In this document: positions 53,698 through 63,677 of the stretch, piece after piece
How the letters are laid out: each line of letters begins with the position of its first letter
Numbering within the stretch: position 1 is the first letter of the stretch
Source of the DNA: CAVZXS01 sp963779325
Lineage (GTDB): Bacteria; Bacteroidota; Bacteroidia; Chitinophagales; Chitinophagaceae
Direction of reading: 5' to 3'
Assembly (NCBI GenBank): GCA_963779325.1
Contig: CAVZXS010000037.1
Span: forward strand, 62,001-126,000
DNA: 64,000 nt
Notes under the pieces: generated by a model
Told to the model about the DNA's origin: nothing
Databases searched by the model: none
The model's input: only the letters and a program-made list of their open reading frames with translations
Translations under genes and position numbers: made by a program

Positions 53698-54954
53698 ATG
53701 AAACTTTTGTCCTTTATTGTAGCTGCTTACTGTTTATTTATTAATACCGTTCACGGGCAACAGGCCTGCGGTACTACCGAATATTTTAACCGCGAATTAC
53801 AAAAAGATCCTTCATTAGCCGCCCGCATCGGAGCAGCGGAGAATTTCATAAAAAATAATTCTTTAAACAACAGCTCATTGGCACAGCGTACAGGTGCTGA
53901 AAGAACAGTTATAAAAATACCGGTCGTGGTGCATATTCTTTATCATTTCCCCGGGGAAAATGTGAGCGACGAAGTAGTACGTAACCAAATAGCCATCTTA
54001 AACCGCGATTTCAACAGGCAAAATGCGGATACGGTTAATACCCCGACACATTTTAAAACTGCAGCCGGCGATTGTGATATTGAATTCAAGCTCGCCATTT
54101 CAGATCCCCGCGGAAGATCTACTACCGGCATCATTCATAAATACACACCCATAAAAAAATGGTATGATGATGATAAAATAAAATTTACGTCTGAGATGGG
54201 CGATGATGCCTGGGACAGTAAAAGCTATTTGAATATTTGGGTAGGTAATTTGCAATACCTGCGGGGTTATTCATCGGTACCGGGCAGCAATGCGAATATT
54301 GACGGTATAGTAATTACAACTGCGAGTTTTGGAACTGCGAGTTTAACAACAGCGCCTTATGCCGGCCGTACAGCTGTACACGAAGCCGGACATTGGTTGG
54401 GGCTGAAACATATTTGGGGCGATGCGGATTGCGGTGACGATGAAGTAAGCGATACGCCTAAGCAAAGAGCCGCTACGCCGGGTTGCCCTACGGCTGCCAG
54501 AGTTACCTGTGCCAACGGTCCCTACGGCGATATGTACATGAATTATATGGACTATACTGATGATGCTTGTATAAATATGTTTACAAAAGGACAGGGAGAT
54601 AGAATGCGATCATTATTTGCGCCGGGTGCAGTTCGTAATTCCATATTATCATCAAAAGGATTAACCATACCGTTGATACAGGAATCGCCGCTGCCCGAAA
54701 CAGGGCCGAAATGGTTGGAAGTAAAAGTATATCCCAACCCGGCGGCCGATCAATTATCTATCAATTTGGAATATGATACAAGATGGATTGGCCGAAAGAT
54801 GGCGGTGATAAATGCAAACGGTCAGCAATTGATACAAACAACAATTACTTCAAAAATTCAGGCGGTTAATGTAAGTCAATTAAAACCCGGCATTTATTTT
54901 ATACGTGCCGATAAAGGTGATGAAAGGATAATGCAGAGGTTTATAAAAATGTAA
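53698..54954 (+). CDS. Secreted M43 (pappalysin-type) metalloprotease with T9SS sorting domain
   Basis: 418 residues. Signal peptide (LSFIVAAYCLFINTVHGQ) and a propeptide of about 65 residues. The catalytic zinc site TAVHEAGHWLGLKHIWGDAD (HExxHxxGxxH near residue 227) and Met-turn MNYMDYTDD (near 281) match ulilysin/pappalysin peptidases; cysteines in DCGDDE and GCPTAARVTC fit the disulphide pattern. The C-terminal 80 residues (VYPNPAADQLSINL, KPGIYFIRADKGDER) are a T9SS type A sorting domain, so it should be exported by type IX secretion and anchored or released. Single gene with an intrinsic terminator. Confidence 0.9.
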   Translation: MKLLSFIVAAYCLFINTVHGQQACGTTEYFNRELQKDPSLAARIGAAENFIKNNSLNNSSLAQRTGAERTVIKIPVVVHILYHFPGENVSDEVVRNQIAILNRDFNRQNADTVNTPTHFKTAAGDCDIEFKLAISDPRGRSTTGIIHKYTPIKKWYDDDKIKFTSEMGDDAWDSKSYLNIWVGNLQYLRGYSSVPGSNANIDGIVITTASFGTASLTTAPYAGRTAVHEAGHWLGLKHIWGDADCGDDEVSDTPKQRAATPGCPTAARVTCANGPYGDMYMNYMDYTDDACINMFTKGQGDRMRSLFAPGAVRNSILSSKGLTIPLIQESPLPETGPKWLEVKVYPNPAADQLSINLEYDTRWIGRKMAVINANGQQLIQTTITSKIQAVNVSQLKPGIYFIRADKGDERIMQRFIKM

Positions 54955-54984
54955 GTAGACGGACGAGGAACCAATAGAGAACGG

Positions 54985-55010
54985 AGCCCTGCATTGACGG
55001 GGCTTTTCTC
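54985..55010 (+). terminator. Intrinsic terminator after M43 protease
   Basis: AGCCC/GGGCT stem followed by TTTTCTC, 31 bp after the stop. Confidence 0.7.
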
Positions 55011-55180
55011 ATTATAACATTCCCGGGAATACCTGTTAAAAAAATAATAAATAATTTTTAACGTATTAGCAACACAATTTTACTTAGTTTATGTTTAATT
55101 AGTTTTGAGAGTTAATTAAATTATTGCGTTTAATTTAATTACAGAATTGTAATAGATTTTGATAGTGAAACAATTTTGTT

Positions 55181-56294
55181 ATGGCTGCTTTTTTCAAAAT
55201 ACTTATGATACTGGGTGCATTGCAGGGCTTTATTGTAAGCGGCATGTTATTTTTTACAAAACAAAATAAAAAGGCGAACAGGTTGCTGGCAATTTTGGTT
55301 TTACTAATTGCCATGGCATGTTTTAATTTGTATGGCAATTATACTGACTATTGGTTTGGCTCACCCGTTCTTCGTTTTATTTTTGCCATTATTCCATTAA
55401 TAATTGTAATGGCTTTTGGCCCGTTAATTTATTTTTATGTACAGGCTTCCCTGGATCCCAATTTTAAAATAACCAAAAAATTACGCCGTCATTTTTATCT
55501 GGTATTGATTGACTTTGTTCCTTCCTTTACTGCTATCTTTTTTTTACTTGGTGTTATTTTCAATCAGTTAAAAAATAATCCCGGCCCATGGGGGCAATTT
55601 ATTGACAATTACCAGGTATATGCAGATATTCCAAGATGGATATCGGTTAGCATTTATGTATATCTGTCTTATAAATATTTGGCGGCATATAAAGCAAAGC
55701 ATCCTGCAGGTTTAAACGGACAAGCTATAAATTTTAAATGGTTGAAGCAGCTTGTTGTTGTCTTTATCATATTTCAGTCAATCTGGTTGGTATATCTTAT
55801 TCCCTATGTTATTCCAAAATACAGTAACTGGATGGTGGATACATTTGACTGGTATCCCCTTTACATTCCTATGGTCATTTTGATTTACTGGCTGGGCATA
55901 AAAGGATATATTGTACAGGCGGGGTTGAAGAAAAAAGCGAATGCTGTATCCAATATTTTATCAGAAGAAATCATTCAGCAAACAACAGCCGCCCTTACTA
56001 AAGCCATGGAAACCGATAAATTATTTTTAAACCCCGAACTAAACGTATCTACCCTCTCCCAACTAATTGCCATACCGCAAAAAACCATTTCGGCAGTTTT
56101 GAATCAGCACATGCAAAAAAGCTTCAATGAGTTTATTAATAGCTACCGTGTAGAAGCTTTTAAGGCACAAATTAACAGTCCGGCATGGAGCACCTACCAT
56201 TGCCGGTGTGCAGCCGATGTGGCTTTAATTCTCAGGCAACTTTTCAACGTTCCTTTATTGAAATAACAGGCTCCCCTTTACCTATTTAAAATAA
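55181..56294 (+). pseudogene. Membrane-embedded AraC-type regulator with deletions in its DNA-binding domain
   Basis: About 370 residues restored. The N-terminal two thirds contain about seven membrane helices (VSGMLFFTKQNKKANRLLAI, FIFAIIPLIIVMAFGPLIYF, SIYVYLSYKYLAAYK), a common Bacteroidota AraC architecture. The C-terminal helix-turn-helix begins NPELNVSTLSQLIAIPQKTI and FNEFINSYRVEAFKA, then the reading breaks. Adding one base at each of about five places between 56185 and 56276 gives the standard ending with LTIAGVAADVGFNSQATFQR and SFIEITGS. The lesions belong to the same deletion patch as the next gene, so the gene may be intact in the cell. It likely controls the downstream beta-lactamase-like gene. 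Confidence 0.75.
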
Positions 56295-56425
56295 TCGATA
56301 AAAAATGATCTGATTTTAACCCAAGAATAGGTTTTGAGTTCTCAAATCGGGATTTGAGAAGGGGTAACTCCTTATTTCTAATGAGGCGGGCTTTATTTTC
56401 ATATTAATAGACAAATAAATATTAA

Positions 56426-57805
56426 ATGAAAATAATTCTTTATTTACTCTCATTGCATTTCTGCTATTACGATTTCCTTCGGACAAGATAGCAAATTGAA
56501 ACTTCTATTGATAGTTTAGTATCACCTCAATTCAAACTAAACGAACCGGGAGTATCCATTTTGATACCAAAAAGAGGCAAATAGTTAATGAAAAAGCATT
56601 TGGAAGTGCAAATCTTGAATTAAATGTACCATTGCAACCCGATATGATATTTAAGATTGGCTCGGTTACCAAACAGTTTACGGCTGTTGCCATTTTGCAA
56701 TTGGTAGAACAAGCAAAATATTACTGCGAGACAGTGAACAGAAATTCATTATTGACTTCCCTTCCAAGGGTCATATCGTTACAATTGAGAATCTTTTGAC
56801 GCATACATCCGGGATTAAGGATTTTATGACAATTGATCATCCGGGGCAATACGTTTTAAGGTGGGACTTTACACCTCAACAAATCATTGAACACTTTAAA
56901 AATCAGCCTCTCGAATTCAAGCCGGGTGCAAAGTATAACTATACGAATTCAGTCTATAAACTCCTGGGCGTATTATTGAAGTAGCATCAGGTAAAAGTTA
57001 TTACGAATATGTATTAGAAAGCGTAATTCAAAAGGGAGTTTAAAAAATACGTTTTTTGCAAAAGAGGATACAGTTATTTCCAAACGAGTATCTGATTATA
57101 AAAAAAACAGAGGGTTTTATGATAAACTGATATTTCTCAATTTCAATTGCCTATCGTTGCGGGGATTTGTTATAAATGCAGAGGATTTATTTAAATGGAA
57201 TACGGCTTTATTAAATGGAAATATTATAAAAAAGAAACCTTGGAAAAAGCTTTTACCCCTTTTAAATTAATGGCGGTAAATATACAAATTATGGTTATGG
57301 ATGGATAATCGATAGTTTATACGGGAATAAGCGTATTCACCATGAAGGGCAGGTAAGCGGTTTTATTGCCAAGCAAGAATACTATCCTGATGAAGATATA
57401 TTTGTTTCAATATTAACCAATTTAAAATCGGGAGAAGATACAACTGATTTCAGTAATGCAAGGTTCAGGCTTTTTTTAGATATTTCTTTGCTCGCTTTAG
57501 GTAAACAACAAATAAAAGAAGTTATTGTGAGTGAATCTATTCTGGATTCTTATATCGGGACTTACAGGGCAACATTTAAACGCAATCAGACACTGACGAT
57601 TTATAAAAGAGATGGCAGATTATATGCAGACCTTTCAAATGGCAGCGGAAGTAATATGCTGTTGGTGGCGCAGTCAGAAACAAAATTTTATCTTCCTGAT
57701 GTTGCAGCTGTTTCAACCACTTTTGAGTTTATTGTGGAAAAGGGCAAAACAATAAAACTAATTGCTACCCAAGACAAGGAATATGAATGGGAAAAAATAA
57801 AATAG
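56426..57805 (+). pseudogene. Serine hydrolase (beta-lactamase/D-Ala-D-Ala carboxypeptidase C-like) with at least nine deletions
   Basis: Restoring frames gives an exported protein of about 465 residues: PQFKLNEPGVSIL, catalytic SxxK in KIGSVTKQFTAVAI, NLLTHTSGIKDF and the tyrosine motif KYNYTNSVYKLL, then INAEDLFKWNTALLNG, GYGWIIDSLYG and HHEGQVSGF. The C-terminus (from SESILDSYIGTYRATF) is a single clean frame. Single-base deletions fall at about 56495, 56579, 56717, 56969, 57039, 57125, 57171, 57230 and 57269, mostly in A or T runs. Codons between them are normal and no point nonsense mutation appears. Either a very recent pseudogene or an unpolished patch. Confidence 0.75.
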
Positions 57806-57882
57806 CGTTATTACAGTAGCTTTAGTTTCCAAGAATATATTAAACAATTTTATATACGTTTTTATATTAACAATTTAACAAA

Positions 57883-57913
57883 AAAAGGACCGAAAGCTCC
57901 CCTCAGTCCTTTT
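57883..57913. terminator. Bidirectional intrinsic terminator
   Basis: AAAAGGAC and GTCCTTTT close a stem with A-run left and T-run right, between the convergent beta-lactamase-like gene and lpdA; it can serve both strands. Confidence 0.8.
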
Positions 57914-57933
57914 AGAATTTAGTTCTTATAATT

Positions 57934-59337
57934 TTATAAATGTATCGCCTCACCGTAAGCTACCTCAATTGCATCCTTTACACTTTCGCTGATAGTGGGG
58001 TGAGGGTGTATACTGTTCAATACTTCATGGTAAGTAGTTTCTAATTTGCGGGCCGTAACGGTTTGTACAATGATCTCCGTTACATTACTGCCAATCATAT
58101 GCGTGCCCAGCCACTCGCCGTACTTGGCGTCAAAAATTACTTTTACAAAACCTTCGGTATGTCCGCTTGCAGAGGCTTTACCGCTCGCACTCAGAGGAAA
58201 CTTACCTACTTTAATTTCATAACCGGCATCCTTGGCTTGCTTTTCTGTATAACCAACCGAAGCAATTTCCGGTGAGCAATAGGTACAACCCGGTACATTA
58301 CCGTAATCCAATCCTTCGGGTTGATGATTGTATTTCTTTTCGGTGTAACCGATATTTTCTGCGCAAATAATTCCTTCCTTACTTGCTACGTGTGCCAATG
58401 CCTGGCCGGGAGCACAATCGCCAATGGCGTATACGCCGGGTACATTGGTTTGGTAAAATTTATCAACCATCACACGTCCCTTATCGGTTTTAATTCCCAA
58501 TTCTTCCAAACCTATATTTTCAATATTGGCAGCTACACCTACAGCGCTTAATAATATATCCGCTTCCAATACAATTTCACCTGTTGCCGTTTTTACTTTT
58601 GCTTTTACACCGTTGCCGCCGGTATCCACAGCCGTTACTTCGGCATTGGTCATTATATCTATACCCGATTTCTTCAAACTTTTTTCTAATTCTTTCGAAA
58701 TGTCTTCATCTTCTACCGGAACTACACGGGGCATAAATTCTACAATGGTCACTTTTGTTCCCATACTATTATAGAAATAACCAAACTCAACACCAATAGC
58801 GCCGCTGCCAACAATGATCATGCTCTTGGGTTGTTGCGGCAATGACATCGCTTCGCGATAGCCGATAATTTTTTTACCGTCTTGTTTCAGTGCCGGTAAT
58901 TCACGACTGCGACCACCTGTAGCAATGATGATATGCTTCCCTTCTACAACGGATTTGTTGCCGTCCGCTCCAGTCACTTCTATTTGGCCCTTGGCTTTTA
59001 ATTTACCGGTACCCATGTGAACATCAATTTTATTTTTCTTCATCAAAAACTGAACTCCCTTACTCATTTTATCGGCCACACCGCGACTGCGTTTTACTAC
59101 CGCTTCAAAATTATGTGTACCCGTCGCTTCCAGGCCAAAGTCTTTGGCATGTTTTATATAATCATATACCTGTGCACTTTTTAATAAGGCTTTGGTGGGA
59201 ATACAACCCCAGTTGAGACAAACACCACCCAGGCTTTCTTTTTCAATAATTGCTGTTTTAAAACCAAGCTGAGACGCACGGATGGCGGCTACATAACCAC
59301 CGGGTCCGCTGCCAAGAACAACTACATCGTATGCCAT
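57934..59337 (-). CDS. lpdA: Dihydrolipoyl dehydrogenase (E3)
   Basis: 467 residues from the ATG at 59337 (MAYDVVVLGSGPGG); the frame extends 26 codons upstream but without homology. FAD-binding GSGPGGYVAAIRA, redox-active disulphide GGVCLNWGCIPTKA, NAD-binding GSGAIGVEFGYFY and the catalytic His-Glu pair in HPHPTISE. It reoxidises lipoyl groups of 2-oxo acid dehydrogenase complexes, including probably the E2 at 38611. Single gene. Confidence 0.95.
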   Translation of the reverse strand: MAYDVVVLGSGPGGYVAAIRASQLGFKTAIIEKESLGGVCLNWGCIPTKALLKSAQVYDYIKHAKDFGLEATGTHNFEAVVKRSRGVADKMSKGVQFLMKKNKIDVHMGTGKLKAKGQIEVTGADGNKSVVEGKHIIIATGGRSRELPALKQDGKKIIGYREAMSLPQQPKSMIIVGSGAIGVEFGYFYNSMGTKVTIVEFMPRVVPVEDEDISKELEKSLKKSGIDIMTNAEVTAVDTGGNGVKAKVKTATGEIVLEADILLSAVGVAANIENIGLEELGIKTDKGRVMVDKFYQTNVPGVYAIGDCAPGQALAHVASKEGIICAENIGYTEKKYNHQPEGLDYGNVPGCTYCSPEIASVGYTEKQAKDAGYEIKVGKFPLSASGKASASGHTEGFVKVIFDAKYGEWLGTHMIGSNVTEIIVQTVTARKLETTYHEVLNSIHPHPTISESVKDAIEVAYGEAIHL

Positions 59338-59607
59338 AATTTTTGGTAAGTTTAGAAGATTATAAGTTGATAAGTAAAGAAGTTGCGAAGCTACTTGAAA
59401 AAGGACAATTGGCAAAAGGGGGTTGAGGTTTATAGGTTTGTTAGTGATAAAATATTGGTCTCACTATTTAAAAAATTTTGATTTTTCTAAAACCCACCCT
59501 GCGGAAATATTTTTATGCGAAACTACTTTTGCCCTTCCCGAGGAGGGGAAGTACAAACTTTATGTTATAAAAAAATGCGGCTGCCGTTTAATCCCTAATT
59601 TTACAGC

Positions 59608-59850
59608 ATGCCCGAATACATTCCCATAAACTGTGATTTTTACGACGAACTGGAAGCCTTGGCCACTCTAAAGAAGCCTGCTGAAATCGTTTTTATCACA
59701 GAAAATGAAGGCAAATTGATTGTTAAAGGCGTTATTACCAATCTTTTTATAAGGGATAAGGTGGAATTTATGAGCCTGGACAACGGGCTGAAAATAAGGC
59801 TGGATAAGCTCTTGAGCGTAGATGGCAAAGAACCAAACACTTATTGCTAA
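59608..59850 (+). CDS. Rof-like (Rho-binding antiterminator family) small protein
   Basis: 80 residues. YIPINCDFYDELEALATLKK and the C-terminal LDNGLKIRLDKLLSVDGKE match the Rof/YaeO fold (SH3-like barrel) as found in Bacteroidota. Rof proteins bind Rho and inhibit termination in enterobacteria; for this homologue the activity is inferred. It precedes rpmB by about 107 bp, which holds a -7 box, so it is not in that operon. The preceding 59338-59607 shows no supported gene. Confidence 0.7.
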   Translation: MPEYIPINCDFYDELEALATLKKPAEIVFITENEGKLIVKGVITNLFIRDKVEFMSLDNGLKIRLDKLLSVDGKEPNTYC

Positions 59851-59924
59851 CAGGCTGTGGGTAATTGGCCCGGAAACATTTAAAATTTCTTATTTGCCCC
59901 GGCTTTTTTATCAGTCTGTATCCT

Positions 59925-59932
59925 TACCTTTG
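59925..59932 (+). promoter_or_regulatory. -7 box (TACCTTTG) of the rpmB operon
   Basis: Exact TAnnTTTG match 25 bp before the rpmB start, giving a leader of about 20 nt. Confidence 0.6.
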
Positions 59933-59956
59933 CCGTCCAAAAAATTGGGAATCATT

Positions 59957-60193
59957 ATGGCAAGAGTATGTCAGGTTACAGGAAAAAGACCGGTGAGCGG
60001 AAACAAAGTTTCTCACTCCAATATAAAAACAAAGCGCAGGTTTCTGCCCAATTTGCAGACCAAGCGTTATTTCCTGGCCGAAGAAAACAAATGGATTGTC
60101 CTGAAAGTATCCGGCGATGCAATTCGTACAATTAATAAAAATGGTCTTTACTCCGTAATCAAAGGTTTAAGGGCTCAAGGTCAACATATATAA
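59957..60193 (+). CDS. rpmB: Ribosomal protein bL28
   Basis: 78 residues. Start at 59957 (MARVCQVTGKRPVSGNKVSH), although the frame is open upstream. SHSNIKTKRRFLPNLQTKRY and VSGDAIRTINKNGL are bL28 signatures. Large-subunit protein. First of the rpmB-rpmG-DUF4295 operon, spacing 12 bp to rpmG. Confidence 0.97.
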   Translation: MARVCQVTGKRPVSGNKVSHSNIKTKRRFLPNLQTKRYFLAEENKWIVLKVSGDAIRTINKNGLYSVIKGLRAQGQHI

Positions 60194-60205
60194 ACTGCAA
60201 CAACA

Positions 60206-60388
60206 ATGGCAAAGAAAGGCAATCGTGTACAGGTAATACTTGAGTGTACTGAGCACAAAACAAGTGGTAAGGCGGGTACAAGCCGTTACATTACTGTAAA
60301 AAATAAAAAGAACAACCCGGAAAGATTGGAGCTGAAGAAATTCAATCCTATTCTGAAAAAGGTAACTGTTCATAAAGAAATCAAGTAA
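60206..60388 (+). CDS. rpmG: Ribosomal protein bL33
   Basis: 60 residues. MAKKGNRVQVILECTEHKTS, then GTSRYITVKNKKN and the ending KVTVHKEIK. The zinc-ligand CxxC pairs of some bL33 forms are absent (only ECTEH), so this is the zinc-independent form. Large-subunit protein. Confidence 0.95.
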   Translation: MAKKGNRVQVILECTEHKTSGKAGTSRYITVKNKKNNPERLELKKFNPILKKVTVHKEIK

Positions 60389-60464
60389 GAGAAAATGATA
60401 GGATGCTGAATGAATTTATTCAGCCGGTCAAATTTTCAAATAACCAAATTTTCAAATCAGAATC

Positions 60465-60638
60465 ATGGCAAAAGCAGCAAAGACGGCGATTAAAACAAAA
60501 GATGCAAGAGCAGCCGCAGAAGCAAAGAACTGGACTAAAGTAATTAAGGCGGTACGCAGCCCTAAGTCAGGCGCTTACACTTTTAAGGAGTCTATCATAC
60601 ACAAAGACAAGATCAAAGATTATTTAGCTCAAAAATAA
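60465..60638 (+). CDS. DUF4295 family small ribosome-associated protein
   Basis: 57 residues, strongly basic: MAKAAKTAIKTKDARAAAEA, KNWTKVIKAVRSPKSGAYTF and KESIIHKDKIKDYLAQ. Too short for many gene finders. DUF4295 proteins sit after rpmG in most Bacteroidota and probably belong to the ribosome. Followed by a terminator before ftsY. Confidence 0.9.
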   Translation: MAKAAKTAIKTKDARAAAEAKNWTKVIKAVRSPKSGAYTFKESIIHKDKIKDYLAQK

Positions 60639-60674
60639 TACCCCTGCCCCTAAAGGGGTAGTAATAATGATATT

Positions 60675-60706
60675 AGCTGTCATACCTTTGGTTTGATGGC
60701 TTTTTT
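60675..60706 (+). terminator. Intrinsic terminator after the rpmB operon
   Basis: AGCTGTCA pairs with TGATGGCT (two G-T wobbles), followed by a T-run. Confidence 0.6.
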
Positions 60707-60730
60707 ATTTAAATTGGTGAATCGTCAATG

Positions 60731-60815
60731 GTGAGTAGTGAATGACCAAAATAGGCAAATACTTTTTCGAGGTCAATTGGTACTCTCAATTCACTATTCA
60801 CATTTCACTACTCAC
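60731..60815. repeat. Inverted repeat upstream of ftsY
   Basis: GTGAGTAGTGAA (60731-60742) and TTCACTACTCAC (60804-60815) are exact complements. They lie 11-95 bp before the ftsY start, so they are not part of the coding region even though the frame is open there. Confidence 0.75.
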
Positions 60816-60825
60816 AAAAACGTCT

Positions 60826-61789
60826 ATGGGATTCTTCAATAAACTGTTTGGTAAAAAAGAAAAAGAAAGTCTTGACCAGGGTTTGCAAAAAACTAAGGAA
60901 GGCTTTCTGTCAAAAATTACCAAAGCCATTGCCGGCAAAAGTACGGTAGATGCCGCGGTGCTTGACGACCTGGAAGAAGCCTTGGTAGGCGCCGATGTAG
61001 GAATTGAAACAACGGTAAAGATTATAGATCAGATTGAGAAAAGAGTATCGAAGGATAAATACCTGAATACAAGCGAACTGAACAAGATACTGCAACTTGA
61101 AATTGAGAATATATTGGTAGATGCGCCGGAGAGTAACTCCTATCATTTCGATTCAGAATTACCGGCGAAGCCTTATATAATTTTAGTGGTAGGAGTAAAT
61201 GGCGTGGGTAAAACAACCACCATTGGTAAGCTTGCCTATAATTTTAAGAAAGCCGGTAAATCTGTTTTGCTGGGTGCGGCCGATACTTTTCGTGCGGCGG
61301 CGGTAGACCAGTTAACGATATGGAGCGAAAGAGTGGGTGTACCCATTGTAAAGCAGGATATGGGCAGCGACCCGGCCGCCGTAGCGTTTGATACTACACA
61401 AAGCGCCGTAGCCAGGCAAAGCGATGTAGTATTAATTGATACAGCAGGAAGATTGCACAATAAAGCTTATTTAATGGATGAGCTGACCAAGATTAAAAGA
61501 GTAATACAAAAAGTAATACCCGGCGCACCGCACGAAGTATTGTTGGTATTGGATGGCAGCACGGGGCAAAATGCTGTTGGAGCAAGCAAGACATTTTACT
61601 GCCGCAACAGATGTAACGGCATTAGCCATTACGAAATTGGACGGCACCGCCAAGGGCGGTGTAGTATTGGCCATTGCCGATCAATTTAAAATACCGGTAA
61701 AGTTTATTGGTGTAGGAGAAAAGATGGAAGATTTATTGGTTTTTGATAAACATGAATTTGTAGACAGTTTGTTTAATTTGGAAAAGTAG
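60826..61789 (+). CDS. ftsY: Signal recognition particle receptor FtsY, with one frameshift
   Basis: Start set at 60826 (MGFFNKLFGKKEKESLDQGL); the frame is open upstream but lies in the repeat. About 320 residues after repair. SRP-type GTPase: N domain helices, G1 GVNGVGKTTTIGKLA, DTFRAAAVDQL, G3 DTAGRLHNKA, G4 TKLDGTAKGG and GVGEKMEDLLVFD. One base too many near 61577-61580 (within GCTGTTGGAGC) moves VLDGSTGQNAV into a new frame; removing one base gives EQARHFTAATDVTALAITKL. Because FtsY is essential, a sequence error is most likely. It docks SRP-ribosome complexes; the SRP RNA is at 24953. Confidence 0.93.
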
Positions 61790-61839
61790 CTTTCTTTACA
61801 GGATATTGCTTTTAGTTTAAATTGCTATTAATAATTAAA

Positions 61840-63549
61840 TCAGTACCCCTCTGCCGCATCATCACCCCGATTATCAGCTACCGCTTCAAACGTGTATTTT
61901 TTTGTTGACTTATTGAAACCGACTTTTATAATTTCAGTTCTTCCTATACCGCCGCGCATAGTTATTTTATAACCCATTTTTTCTAAAGCGGTAATAGTTG
62001 TCTGCGGAAAACCCTTTTCTATCATCAGTTCATCCGGCAACCATTGATGGTGAAATTTTGGTTTATTCACCGCATCAATCGTGCTGAGTTTAAAGTCTAT
62101 AATATTTACAATGCTTTGATAAACGGAAGTAGGAATGGTGGTGCCTCCGGGTGTACCCACAACTAAAAATGGTTGATTGTTTTTTAAAACAATGGTCGGC
62201 GTCATGCTGCTCAGCATTCTTTTGCCCGGCGCAATAGCGTTGGCTTCGGCGCCAATGGCTCCGTACATATTGGGCACGCCGGGTTTTACACTAAAGTCAT
62301 CCATCTCATCATTTAAAATAAAACCGGCACCGCCTACCACGGTTTTGCTTCCATAGCTGTTGTTTAGTGTAGTAGTAACGGAAACGGCGTTTCCCCATTT
62401 ATCAATAATGGATAAATGCGTTGTTTCTTCACTCTCGGCAATATCGCCCGCTTTTACATCCTCGCTTTTACCCGCTTTGCCCGGTGTATAATCAGCCATT
62501 CTTTCATTCAAATATTTTTCGCTCACCAATGTTTTTATCGGAATTTTTACAAAATCAGGATCGCCTAAAAATTTTGCCCTGTCGGCAAATGATCTTCTTT
62601 CAGTCTCGGCCATTAATTGTACCGCCTGCGGCGAATGAAATCCGTAAGCGCCGATATTTTTTTTCTCAATCATCTTCAGCATTTGCTGAATAATGATACC
62701 GCCGCTGGAGGGCGGAGGCATGGTAATTACTGTATGTCCCTTGTAATCAAAAACTGTAGCCGGTCTTTCTTTCGCGGTGTAATTTTTTAAATCTTCCAAT
62801 GTAATAATGCCTCCGCCTCGTTTCATTTCTTCTGTAATAAGTCTGGCAGTTTCGCCTTCATAAAAACCTTTTTGCCCGTTATCTCTTATTCTTTTTAATG
62901 TATTGGCTAAATCTTTTTGAAATAATGTATCACCTGCTTTCCATCCGCCTTCTTTTACAAATACGGGCAATACGGTATTTAGTTTTCGGAACTCATCATC
63001 TAATTCATTAAAATTATTTGCTTCCCTTTCAGTAAGCGTAAAACCTTTTTCAGCTAAATCAATAGCGGGTTGTATCAATTTTTTAAACGGAAGCTTACCA
63101 TATTTCGCAGAAGCAAATAAACCGGCCACTGTGCCGGGTACACCCGAGGCAAGGTGACCGTTCAATGAAAGATCGGTAAGCGGATTTCCTTTCTCATCCA
63201 GGTACATATCTCTGTGCGCCGCCGCAGGCGCCATCTCCCGATAATCCAATGCAATGATTTGTTCGTTATTCATACGGCCGATTAAAAAACCGCCGCCGCC
63301 AAGATTGCCCGCATTAGGATATACAACCGCTAAAGCTAACTGCGTGGCAATGGCTGCGTCAACGGCATTCCCGCCCATTTTTAAAATTGCAACACCCACT
63401 TTACTTGCCAACGGATGTGCCGATGCCACAGCGCCGTTACTGCAATTTATTTTCTTCTGAATTTTATATTGGTACTGATTTATTTTTATTTGCGCCGTTG
63501 CAATAAATCCGAAGAGTAATAACGTAAGAGAGAAAAGGGTTTTATTCAT
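61840..63549 (-). CDS. ggt: Gamma-glutamyltransferase
   Basis: 569 residues with a signal peptide (LFSLTLLLFGFIATAQ). Family features: GGNAVDAAIATQLALAVVYP near residue 55, MPPPSSGG, autocatalytic Thr in EETTHLSIIDKWGNAVSVT (about 378), and TTLNNSYGS. It is made as a precursor that cleaves itself at that Thr, then transfers or hydrolyses gamma-glutamyl groups (glutathione turnover) outside the cytoplasm. Single gene convergent with ftsY. Confidence 0.95.
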   Translation of the reverse strand: MNKTLFSLTLLLFGFIATAQIKINQYQYKIQKKINCSNGAVASAHPLASKVGVAILKMGGNAVDAAIATQLALAVVYPNAGNLGGGGFLIGRMNNEQIIALDYREMAPAAAHRDMYLDEKGNPLTDLSLNGHLASGVPGTVAGLFASAKYGKLPFKKLIQPAIDLAEKGFTLTEREANNFNELDDEFRKLNTVLPVFVKEGGWKAGDTLFQKDLANTLKRIRDNGQKGFYEGETARLITEEMKRGGGIITLEDLKNYTAKERPATVFDYKGHTVITMPPPSSGGIIIQQMLKMIEKKNIGAYGFHSPQAVQLMAETERRSFADRAKFLGDPDFVKIPIKTLVSEKYLNERMADYTPGKAGKSEDVKAGDIAESEETTHLSIIDKWGNAVSVTTTLNNSYGSKTVVGGAGFILNDEMDDFSVKPGVPNMYGAIGAEANAIAPGKRMLSSMTPTIVLKNNQPFLVVGTPGGTTIPTSVYQSIVNIIDFKLSTIDAVNKPKFHHQWLPDELMIEKGFPQTTITALEKMGYKITMRGGIGRTEIIKVGFNKSTKKYTFEAVADNRGDDAAEGY

Positions 63550-63677
63550 ATTTCTTTTTTAGAATTCAAAAGTAGATAAATCCGTGTAACTTCTCATGAG
63601 TCTTGTTGAGTAAGATTTTAAGATGCCGGGCCTGCAAAAACTTATTTGATTTTTATCTTACTGCCGGCAAGAACACC

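Noticed and set aside
59423..59629. 68-codon plus-strand frame before the Rof-like gene
   Set aside because: It overlaps the Rof-like start, and no family or signal is recognisable.
61553..61600. Programmed frameshifting in ftsY
   Set aside because: No slippery heptamer is present, and known FtsY proteins are made from one frame.
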